Assembly: GCA_007026445.1 (NCBI GenBank)
Contig: VDMD01000007.1
Coordinates: 434,001-498,000, forward strand
Length of the DNA: 64,000 bases
Reading direction: 5' to 3'
From: Schizophyllum amplum
Lineage: Eukaryota; Basidiomycota; Agaricomycetes; Agaricales; Schizophyllaceae
A model generated the notes under the pieces. It saw only the letters and a list, made by a program, of their open reading frames with translations. It did no database searches and was not told where the DNA came from. Below are positions 20,203-29,920 of this stretch, in pieces (the stretch's first letter is position 1; every line of letters starts with the position of its first letter). A program made the translations under genes and the position numbers.

Positions 20203-22636
20203 ATGTTCACCCGACAACGGCTCTCCCTTCTCGGCGCACGGCGCAGTTCTTGTTCTCCGCCGTCAATACCCATGAGTGCCTCTCCCTCTCGCACACGACG
20301 CCAACAATCAACATCTTCCTCGACATCAGCACAACGAGCACCTAGGCGCGCGATGCTTCCGCGCCTACCGATCCCAGAACTTCGCAAAACGGTTGACCGC
20401 TACCTAGACTCCATAGAGCCCTTCATGCTCGAGGAGGAGAAGCAAGGCGGCATGGCTTATGCATCTGCGCGCTCTTTACGCGAGAAATGGGTCGCCGAAT
20501 TCATGAACGGGATCGGTCCAACTCTGCAGGAACGACTTGTCGGTGCGTCTACCGTCCTTGCTGTACACACGCAGGTCTAACTCACTCTGCTAGCGTTGGA
20601 CAAAGCCTCTCCGAACAATTGGCTCGACGACAACTTCTGGATCAACAAGGCTTACTTGGAATGGCGCGCTCCCTTACTCATCAACTCGAACTGGTGGCTC
20701 GCGTTCAAGGACGACGACCTTGTCTCCCCAACGCAAGCAGAACAAGACGTTGAGGGGGGCGGGCTTTCCGGCATAACACCCCTGCAAATACGACGCGCCG
20801 CATGGATGACGTACCGCGTACTGGACTTCAGGGAAAAGCTGGCACTGTGCGTATGCGCGCAAACTCGGATGTGCAACATGACTGATTCTTCAATCAGGCA
20901 GGAGATCCATCCCCATACCACCAGAACAGGCGTCTGGATGCAGGAGAACACGCGCAAAGTCTTTAACACCACACGCAAGCCCAAGCCTTACTGCGACGGC
21001 GTCACCTCGACACCCTTTCCCTCCGACAACATCCACGCACGACGATTGCTGCTTACCGTCCACAACTGGTTCTACGCTGTCGATGTCTACGACGACAAGT
21101 GCCGACCTCTGCCGCCGACAAGCATCGAAGCCAATATTCGCTCCGCCGTCGCCGACGCGCACGCGCGCCATCAAGCAGGCGAGACGGCCGTACCAGTCGG
21201 TGTACTCAGCGCCGACGACCGCGACGAATGGACGAAGGTGATAGTGCCCCCCACATGGAATGCGCCTGTAAAACTTAAGTACTCGCGCACAATATCAGAA
21301 TCTATCCCATCTCCTGTCGCTCTCCCCCGTGAACAAGAGCACGTACAACGCCGTCGTCGACGCCGTCATGGGGCTCAGCCTCGACACGCTGCCCGCCGTC
21401 CCCGCGCACCACCACCCTAACACGGAGACGCCGATCCCATTCTCGTCCACGCGCCTCAAGCCCCTCGATGAACAAATGCACATGATCCGCGGGACGACGC
21501 ACAACGTCGCGAACCGCTTCTTCGACAAGTCGTTTACCCTCATCGTCGACCCGCTCACGCGCGCAGGCGCGACAGGCGAGCACTCGCCCGTCGACGCGCT
21601 CGTGCCGAGTATCGTCGCCGAGTACGGGATCGTGGAGGGGTGTCCCACGTTCGACGAGGTCAAGGCGGAGGACGAGCGGCGTGCCGTTCAACGCCTGGAC
21701 TGGGTCGCGGACGAGGAGGTCTCACGCGCGTGCATCGAAGCGAAGGCCCGGGCGGACGCGCTCATCGCGGACTCGGACAACATGGAATTGTGGTTCGAGG
21801 ACTACGGCACCGAGTGGATCAAGAGCTCTGGTGCGTCGCGCCGTCGCGTTGTATCTGATTGCCACTGATAATGTTGTGCTACCAGCCAAGCTCGCGCCCG
21901 ACGCATATATTCAGATGGTCATACAGCTCGCGTACTACCGCACATCTGGCCAGTTCTCGGCGACCTATGAGACGGCTCTTACCCGCATGTTCAAGAGCGG
22001 GCGTACCGAGACGATCCGCTCCCACACCGCTGAGGCGCGCGAGTGGGTGCTCGCGATGTGCGCGAACCCAGGCGAGCGGGTAAGTTATTGTTCTCTTCAT
22101 CCCTGCCGCGCACGCCTCACTACGGCGATCCAGAACTACGTCGCAGAGCCCCATCGCCTGCACGCGCTGCTCAAGACCGCGATACAGAAGCACTCGAGCT
22201 TGACGCGCCTCGCAGCTACCGGACAGGGCATCGACCGACATCTACTCGGCCTTCGACTCATGCTCCGGCCGTTGAACGGCGAGAACGTCGCCCTCTTCGA
22301 GGACAACCTCTTCGAGAAGAGCCAGCAGTGGAAGCTCAGTACGAGTGGGCTGAGCGCCGGACATCTCTTCAACGGCACCGGCTTCGGTGCGACCTACCCG
22401 GATGGGTACGGAATCAATTGTACGTTGTCTTCTGTCTGGCTAGTGCTCACTGACCCAACGGTGTAGACCTCGCTGCACCGGATATGATCAAGTTCGGTAT
22501 TGAGTCGAAGCACTCGTGTCCTGCTACTTCGACGGAGGGTCTTCGTCTTGCAATCATTGATGCCCTTCGAGATGTTAAGGCATTGTGCTCACTCGATGAT
22601 GACACTGCTGTTAATGTACCACATAGTCATCTGTAA
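20203..22636 (+). CDS. Carnitine O-acyltransferase (acetyltransferase type)
   Basis: Moves acetyl (or short acyl) groups between CoA and carnitine. Seven exons (20203-20542, 20594-20846, 20898-21237, 21299-21830, 21886-22079, 22134-22419, 22467-22636) give 704 residues. Family marks: PRLPIPELRKTVDRYLDSIE near the start of the mature protein, NWWLAF, a VHNWFYAVDVYD block, RGTTHNVANRFFDKSFTLIV, the active-site GATGEHSPVDAL with catalytic His about 406, QLAYYRTSGQFSATYETALT, GRTETIRS and a C-terminal ATYPDGYGINY region. Residues 1-50 are Arg/Ser-rich with almost no acidic residues, like a mitochondrial presequence. The C-terminus is SHL, a PTS1-like tripeptide. Internal Met codons at 20272 and 20353 could start a form without the presequence. 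Fungal CAT2-type enzymes are often sent to both organelles, and this one looks likewise. It converges with helicase C, 97 bp away. Confidence 0.92.
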
Positions 22637-22733
22637 TTTATCCTTGTATGTATCCAAATTGAGCTTGTTCATAGCATGTGTTGGTTTTATTGTTTTTAAT
22701 GGAGCAAAAAGACAACAAACATACATAATTGTA

Positions 22734-25519
22734 TCAGATCTCGCCCTCATCCAGATCCTCTGGGTACAGCCAAGCCTCCTCTGGCACTGCTACTGCTAGC
22801 ATACCCGCCAATGACACCGCTCCAAAGCCCCGCTTGCCAGATGGCATCTTGACAAGAAAGTTGAAGCTAGAGACCACATACATGCCTAGCTTACAGCGGG
22901 TGAGCATCACGTTGGTGCGGCGAAGGCTGTTCAGGAAACCGAGGCTGCCAGAGCGGACCAATGATACAACAATGTAGTCTTCCTCATTTCCTACATTTTC
23001 ATGAGCAAAATACTATGGAAAATGAATCATAACTTACCTTGAAATGAGTCAACATTGAAAACCTTCCCACCCCAATCAAGGCCCTCGCTCTGAAGGGTCT
23101 TCTCAAGGAGGTTGCGCTGACCATCATATGGGGTGATGATCTTGTAATTCTTCTTCTGCTTCTCAAGTAGAGCTGCAATCTTCATGATCTCCTTGCACTC
23201 AGCCTTGTTCTACAAATCATGTCAGCAAAATGACTAATATTATGGCAGGCGACTAACCTGGAAGCTGTCACCAGCTGGTTGCTCGCTTCCTTCAGCGTCA
23301 ACAATCTTGATGGTGACCAGATCTCTTGTAATGGGGTGTTTGGGATTGGACTTCAACTTGCCATCATAGACAGCTTCGGAGATGAAGTCACCCAGTTGCG
23401 GGGGCATACGGTCTGCAAAGTAATCAGCAAGACCTCAAAAAACAATAAGAACAACTCACATTGGGTGTCTAGAAAGACCACATTGTCCCGCAGGTGGGGG
23501 ACCTCAAATATACTCTGCAAGCTCTCAAGGTCATCTTGACCAAAAGGTGGCACTGTGATTACATCAGCAGGATGCCAATGGCAGGTAGAAGGATAAGACG
23601 TACACTGCTTGTCATCCCCGATGAAGCAGCACTTGCGTAAGGAAGTGTAGGTAGTGAAGACGGGAATGTAGGCACCAATCTCAATCTGGCTGGCCTCATC
23701 AACAATAAGTGTCTGGAGTGGTACATAGCGGGTAAACTTGGACATGAGGGAGTTGGAAAGCATGGATATGGTGCATAGAATGACCTTCATGCCCCTCATT
23801 TGAGGTGGAGATACAAACTTGAAGCGGTCAGAGCAGATGAGGTTGTCCTTGACAGCCTCATAGATGTGTTCATGCCTAGATAGTCCTCAGTACAGATAGG
23901 AAATGGCGAGTAACATAAGACATACCATTCTTCATAGAAGTCCCTGGAAACCAGGAGGCGATAGTCATGGAAGCCAACCTTCTCTAGCTTCTCGGCAATG
24001 TTCTTGACAGCCACATTTGACTGAGCAACTAGCCAGATGCCACCACCCCCGCTGGTGATAGACTGCTGGACTGTGGCAGCAATGACTGGAACATTGTCAA
24101 ATCGGCCCACAGTCCTCAAGCCTGAGAACTCACCAGAGGTCTTGCCTGTGCCAGGTGGGCCTTGTATGATAGTGATACGATGCTGATCTGAGGTCGACAA
24201 CATGGCCTTGGCAGCGCGACGTTGCGACGGGTTCAGATGTGTAAGACGGTCTAGGTTGTCACCTGTCCGTGCACGTGGAAGCGAGGTGTCCCTCGACCAT
24301 TCCTCCGGCCAAACAAGCTCGGGGCGCAGCCAGATGTTCTGCACCCATGGGTTATCGGACATGATATCGAGATCACCCTGGAGGATGCGCAGAAGGGTGG
24401 CGGCGCGCTTCTTCTCCGCTTGGGTGGGATCGTCCTTGCCGATGGAGACGAGTGTCTTGATGACCTGGTCCTCGTTGATGGCGAGCGCACTCGTGAGGCT
24501 GGCGCCCTTGCCCTTGGCGATATCAACGGACGCGGAGGTGGTGTAGCGACCGCCGGTCTTCGTCTGGACTTGCATCTTCATTTGCTGTGACAAGGTATCA
24601 GTGGGACGGTCATCATCGCAAGGCGCAAGTACGCACCTGTCCCGAACGGAAGCGTTCCCCAAACTTCTGCGCCTTCACCCGGACGGACGGATCGTCGGCG
24701 TTCCTCCCACCGCTGTCCATCTTGAATGAGTGCTTCCTCTGGGTGGGCTCGTTCTGCTCCATGCGACGCGAGTCGTTCGTGATCTTCCCAATGACGTCCA
24801 GGTACTGCGAAAGGATCAGCTACATGCACGGCGATCGGGGAAGGGCGACGCACCTGCGAGCTGAGCTTCGCGGTATCAATGGGCTTAACCTCCGTAAACG
24901 CTGTCGCGCCGTTCTCGTAGGTCGCGACGAACTGGGCAAGCCACGCCAGGGGAACGAGATCGCTGCAGCGGCGTTTGGTGGGTAGGCTAGCGTCGAATGT
25001 GGTCTTATCCACAGCGCGCTGCAAGAGGTTCTCGTAGACCTTGCCTTCGCCGAGGAGCGCTTTGGCGGCGTCGACGTGCTTGCGACCGGCGTCTGGGCAG
25101 GCGGACTGGACGTCCATCGCGTTCGTGACACGCAGATCGAGATCGGTGTAGAGGGCCATGGCGAGGGGGCCGTAGTCGAAGGCGAAGGTCTGGCCGGCAT
25201 CGCGCGTGAAGACGGCGTCCTGGAGGATTGCGCGCCCGACGATGGCTTCGTCGGCGGTGGGGGAGTTGCGCCCCGGGCGCGGGGGCATTTCGCCGGGGAA
25301 GAACTCGATGATCACGGCGCGATCGGAGCTGGCGACAGCGAGACAGACGAGCTGGCCGTTCGAGGCGGAATACGCGGCGTTGAGGCCCAGCGATTGGCCG
25401 AGTTTGAAGACGTCGAACGCCTCGGGAGTGAGCTCGGTATCTTTGTAGATCCTGTATTCGATCGTTGGTATGAAGAGCTTGACGAGATTTTGCTCGACGG
25501 TGTCGGGCGGATTAGCCAT
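22734..25519 (-). CDS. UPF1-like SF1 helicase with related N-terminus (copy C, inverted)
   Basis: Nine exons (24854-25519, 24637-24804, 24134-24584, 23926-24085, 23604-23875, 23460-23552, 23258-23412, 23038-23209, 22734-22990) give 797 residues. The core has GPPGTGKT at about 420-427, AQSNVAVKNIAEKL, VDEASQIEIGAYIP, GDDKQ followed by LPPFG, QYRMPPQLGDFIS, YKIITPYDGQRN, FNVDSFQGNEEDYIVVSLVR and RRTNVMLTRCK. Seven intron positions match copies A and B, and its exon 8 is also 172 nt. It has one extra intron, 24086-24133, 48 nt long and free of stops, right after Walker A. The N-terminal domain is more diverged but keeps the strand/helix order (LVCLAVASSDRAVIIEFFPG, FDYGPLAMALYTDLDLRVTN). The C-terminal tail differs from A and B. 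The 3' half is much more AT-rich than the 5' half. Confidence 0.85.
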
Positions 25520-25909
25520 GATGGAAGGTGGAGATCCTGGGACGGTCAGAGGCTCCAGCAAGCCCTCGACCGCACCATCAGCGCGATAGGATCGTGGAAA
25601 TCCGCAGGAGACAAGTCTGCCGGAGTGGGAAGCCAGGAGTCTGGACGGAGGTTTGGACGGAGCGAATTTCGTATTCCGGTCAGCGCGCCGGCAAGTCCAT
25701 GGCCACAGGACAAACAACCACTCCTTGTCATCAACATAAGAGGTACACGCAAAAGTACGGACAGCGTAAACATCGAGAGCATTATGGAAGGACAGAGGGG
25801 AAGTGGTATACAATCGTCCCAAACAAAAAGTCACCTAGTGTAACTCACCTATACGCGCGACGAAGAGTACCGGCCGGCACATTACAAGATGTTCACAACG
25901 CCAGACCGT
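25520..25909. other. Spacer upstream of helicase C
   Basis: 390 bp between the start of helicase C and the stop of RMI1, both on the minus strand. It should contain the promoter of helicase C and the 3' UTR of RMI1. No further gene is seen. Confidence 0.5.
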
Positions 25910-27427
25910 CTAGTCAGACTCAGAGCCCGACTCAATCTCGAAGACCGGCACCGCCTCCACCCTGCGCCTCACCCTCTTCGTCTCCACGGGGACGTTCTCC
26001 TTCTCGTCCGCCTCTGAGTCGGAGACGTCGATGACCTCCGGCATGGCCCGCGTCGTCGCGCAGGCTTGAGTCGCGCTCGACGCTTGCGTCGCATGGTTGT
26101 GGCTGACGGCGTCCACCATCGCGAAGACCTCGTCGTTCATCATGATGCCGTCTGACAGAGCGTCGAACTCGTCCTCGCTCTCCATTGCGCGTGTTGTATT
26201 CTGCGTGGCGGTTCGAGAACCTGAACCCGAAGCCTCCGCGTCGGAATAGCCAGTCGATGATGGGTTCACGGCGGTACTCGAAGAAGGCGGCAGGCCCGGT
26301 GTAGTGAATGTTGGCGATAGAGATACGTCGACATGAGTCGCGGACGAGGAGGGTGGGAAATACGGAGAGGTGGAGGAAATCGAGGCTACGCGAGACTTGG
26401 GCAACGGTTTGATGGGGAGCGTGCCGCGCACCGCGCCTGTGGGGATCGTAGGGCTAGGAGAGTGGTCACGCGCATGACTGGCGGGGAGCCGCCGCTGCCG
26501 AGGGAGGTCTTCGTCGACTTGCATTGGCGGCGGTGATGGATCTGGAGAGATTGCGCGTAGAGGGGAGCGGACGGCGGGTGCGGGTGCGGGTGCGGGTGGA
26601 GGTGGAGGAGCATCGTTCTGGGGGTCAGGGTCCTCGTTACTGGAGAAGCGTTACACGAAGGGAGGAGACAGGGTGGCGCGCACTTACGGGTACATGCGCG
26701 CCCTCAGGCTCTTGGCAAAGTGCGACTCGCGATGTTCCTCGATATCCTCGGTCTGGTATCCTTTGAGCGTCACGCACTCCGGGGTGAGGAACGCGATGCC
26801 TCGATTGACGGCGACGTTCTTCAGGATCATCTACGCAACATTCATTGTCCAGACGGTTGCTCATAGAAAGTCGACGCGTACCTTGTACCCCAACTTGGTA
26901 TCACCCAGCTTCAGGTCCTTCAAAGGCTTGTACTCGATGGCAGGCATCGTGATATGCCCGTCGGACACCTCGAACTTCAACATGGATCGGGGATAGTTCG
27001 GCATCGGGCCTTCGTCCTCCTCGTCCGCGTTCATATTCGCGTCATCTTCCGTGTCCTGGTTCACGGCGGGCGCACCGCGGACGCGCTCCTCGCGCGCCAC
27101 CCGCACTTCATTCAGGCTCCACGCGCTGTGGCCGATTTCGGTGAGCGACGTGACCTGGACAAGCACCCCAGGCGCGCCACCCGGCGCGAGCGTCCAGTTA
27201 TCGGGCTGCGCGTGCTGCAGAGGGATGCCCGTCCCGGGCAGCATGGATACCTGCAGGTCTGAGGAGAGCAGCTGCGTCTCGACGGCGGTGATCGCGTCCT
27301 GCAGCGTCTGGGGGCTCTCCGCGCCGACGACCCACTCGAAGCACTCTTGGAGCCACTGAGGGTCGACGGAGGGTTTGGGGTAGTTGGTGGAGAACCATCC
27401 CTGTACTTGATCCAGAGTTATAGGCAT
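25910..27427 (-). CDS. RMI1: RMI1, OB-fold subunit of the RecQ-Top3 complex
   Basis: Partner of RecQ helicase and topoisomerase III in dissolving double Holliday junctions. Three exons (26882-27427, 26688-26830, 25910-26639) give 472 residues. The N-terminal helical part (MPITLDQVQGWFSTNYPKPS...) leads into the RMI1 OB fold: LVQVTSLTEIGHSAWSLNEV, then a short acidic loop, SMLKFEVSDGHITMPAIEYK, LKLGDTKLGYKMILKNVAVN and GIAFLTPECVTLKGYQ. A Pro/Ala stretch (PPPPPAPAPAPA) begins a long disordered tail with a VIDVSDSEADEKENVP segment, possibly a SUMO-interacting motif (VIDV next to acidic Ser). The second OB fold of animal RMI1 is not visible, as in other fungal proteins. The splice between exons 1 and 2 falls inside the OB fold and keeps it intact. 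Confidence 0.92.
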
Positions 27428-27680
27428 GGCGGACGCGTTCAAGTGAGGGTGTAAGAGAAAGGCGCTATAAGAAGTCTCGGCCACGTGATCGAGACAACGA
27501 CCCTTGTTCTGAATTGAGTTGCCACCTGGCGGTGCCGCAGTGGACCCTGGTTGCCGCACCAGTTGCATGGAGGAGGCGCGTTGCTCATGGTGGTACCAGA
27601 AAGACATGCAAAAGTCTGGATGTCACCTCTATATCCTACAAGTAGAAGTACATGTATGTCTACCAAAAGTACCGCAGTGT

Positions 27681-28590
27681 TCATCCCAGCAACGCAGGCT
27701 TGCTCGATTTCTTCTTCTTTTTCGTGGTAGCAAAGGAGCGCCAGGAGTCTACCCTTTGTTCGCGGCGGTCTAGAAACCGAACATAAGCACATAATCATGA
27801 AGAAAGAATCTGCGAGCTCACCTTCCCAAGCCTTGTCATCCTCTGCCTTCCGCTTCTTGGTAGCCACCTCTTCCTCCTTCTGACGCGCTTCCCGACCTTC
27901 GTTTGCGAGATTCAACTTCAAAGCTCTGAGTGCATGGCAGTCAGAACAAAATCTAACTTGACCTAAGTCGAAATAACGCACTTGCGTCTTCTGACCTCCT
28001 CCTCTATGAGCAGTTCCTTCGCCTGCGCACGCAAACGCGCGCTGAACGGAGGGTTAAGGGAGGTGAGTCCCGGATCATTGTCCGAAGTAGAGACAGGTAG
28101 GGAAAGGGACTTGAGCACGACAATCCTCGCCTGGCGAATAGTTGCGTCGAGATCGTCGCGCTTCTTCTCGTCGGACAGTTCGCCCTCGGCCTTCTTCAAT
28201 ATGTCGAATGCCTCGGGCGCCTTGGGATGCTTTGCTTTATCAGGATGGATGACTAGGGGGAACAGTTAGATACATGTGTGGTTCGACAAGATGATACGCA
28301 CAAAGTGATAGCTGACGATACTTCTTCTTGATTTCTTCCGGTGAGCAAGAGGCTTCCAAATCCAGAATGTCATACGGGCTACAGGAAGGAGAAGGTTCAG
28401 TTTCCAAACCGATCATATATCAGTGTTGGGCGCACTTGAGCTTGAACGCCTTTAGTATGCGTTCGACCTCGACGTCGCGCTGGAACGCGGTAGCCTCACG
28501 CGCGAGCAGTTTATCCACTTCAGAGGCTATCTTCGCAGTGTCCGGCTCTGCAGGTGCCCTGGCCTTCGAGGTCGAAGCTGCAGCAGACAT
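27681..28590 (-). CDS. DNAJC8: DNAJC8/Spf31-type J protein
   Basis: Five exons (28436-28590, 28302-28378, 27982-28252, 27822-27925, 27681-27769) give 231 residues. It has an N-terminal helix (EVDKLLAREATAFQRDVEVE), a J domain at about 50-110 with NPYDILDLEASCSPEEIKKK and HPDKAKHPKAPEAFDILKKA, a long helical region (ARLRAQAKELLIEEEVRRRK) and a Lys-rich tail with DSWRSFATTKKKKKSS. The order and the WR.F tail match DNAJC8 in animals and spf31 in fission yeast, which associate with the spliceosome. Length is close to the family (human about 250). An in-frame upstream ATG exists at 28671; 28590 is preferred because conservation-like sequence begins after it. It shares a short divergent promoter with COX11. 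Confidence 0.88.
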
Positions 28591-28772
28591 GGAGGAAGCA
28601 AGCGGGGGCCGACTTGAACTTGAAGCTGGCGGAGGACAAGAGGCGTCACTGTCCAAGCGTCCAATTCCCACATGTGACGTCCTTTACCCCCGCGGGCTCC
28701 GCGCGGTTGCCGGTGTCCTCGACGGCGGGCGAGGCGAGTCCATTGATCGTACTCTCCTCTCCTCCGTCTCCC
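28591..28772. promoter_or_regulatory. Divergent promoter, DNAJC8 / COX11
   Basis: 182 bp between two start codons in opposite directions. No TATA box is obvious. If DNAJC8 starts at 28671 instead, the space shrinks to about 100 bp. Confidence 0.5.
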
Positions 28773-29871
28773 ATGTCGGCTCTCCGGTTTCTCAGAAGTA
28801 ATCATGTTCTAGTAGCCGTCAGTACGGGGAACTCCTGGAAGAGTCATTGTATTCAGTTCAGATCCAGGCCAGATCACCCGCGCGCTTCGCTGCCGCACAT
28901 GCTCGTCCAACGCGATGCTCCGTCAACAGCCGGCATGCGGCGTGGAAGAGGCAGATGTCGACGCAGCAGGATCCCCCCAGCGAGAAGGCGGGACCCTCGT
29001 CACCACCTCCGTACAACATGAACGCCGCGCAGGCAGCGTACTCCCGCCAGAGGCAGCAAAAGTTCGCTGCAAAGAACAGGGCGCTGCTGATGTACACGAC
29101 CGCTGTGGTGAGTAGACGCCCCCCGTGCGCATGCATAAAGTAAGCTGACCCAAGTCGCAAGATCGTAGGCGCCGTGGGCGTAACATACGCTGCTGTACCC
29201 CTTTACCGCATGTTCTGCGCCGCCACCGGGTTCGCTGGTACCCCCGTCGTCGGCAACGGCCGCTTCGCACCCGAGCGCCTTGTCCCTGTGGAAGATGCCC
29301 ATCGCATACGCGTCCACTTCAACGCAGATCACTCCGAGCAGCTGCCGTGGAAGTTCCTCCCCCAGCAGAAGTTTGTCAACGTCCTCCCCGGCGAGACAAG
29401 TCTGGCTTTCTACAAGGCCAAGAACGTCTCAGACGAGGATATCATCGGCATTGCGACGTATAATGTCACACCCGACCGAGTAAGTAAAGTGCTCTCCCGC
29501 GCAGCTCTCGCTAAATCCACTCTAGATTGCGCCGTACTTTTCCAAAGTGGAATGCTTCTGCTTCGAAGAGCAAAGGTTGCTCGCCGGCGAGGAGGTTGAC
29601 ATGCCGTTGCTGTTTTTCATTGACAAGGACATGCTGGAGGACCCGTCATGTAGGCACGTCGAGGACGTTGTCTTGTCGTACACTTTCTTCAGGTTCGTGT
29701 ACTTCTTCACATGCACTCCATCTCAATACTCACGTCTCCCGCAGGGCACGACGAAATGCGCTCGGTCAGCTCGAGCCTGATGCTGCGGCAGATAAAGTGC
29801 AGAACTCGCTGGGCTTCGGCGGCTACGAGCACGCGCCGAAGGTGGAGGAGCGCAAGGAGGCGTCTTCATAA
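28773..29871 (+). CDS. COX11: COX11, copper chaperone for cytochrome c oxidase
   Basis: Delivers copper to the CuB site of Cox1 in the mitochondrial inner membrane. Five exons (28773-28797, 28857-29107, 29162-29479, 29526-29692, 29745-29871) give 295 residues. The first exon codes for only eight residues of a basic, Ser/Arg-rich presequence. A membrane segment covers about residues 85-105 (ALLMYTTAVIVGAVGVTYAA). The CtaG domain follows: VPLYRMFCAATGF, PWKFLPQQKFVNVLPGETSL, AFYKAKN, then APYFSKVECFCFEEQRL, which has the copper-binding Cys-Phe-Cys-Phe, and MPLLFFIDKDMLEDP. All hallmark residues are present. Confidence 0.95.
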
Positions 29872-29920
29872 ATCTACCATCTCTACCGACAATGTCACAC
29901 TGCTATCGAAAATACAACCC

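Noticed and set aside
13436..25519. Telomere-linked RecQ helicases, given TERT nearby
   Set aside because: The motifs (GPPGTGKT, DEAS/DEAG, GDDKQLPP, NVMLTR) are SF1/UPF1 type, not SF2 RecQ. Presence of TERT does not indicate a telomere.
25076..25843. 255-codon plus-strand ORF opposite helicase C
   Set aside because: Antisense shadow of the GC-rich first exon of helicase C; Gly/Glu/Val-rich translation typical of such mirrors.
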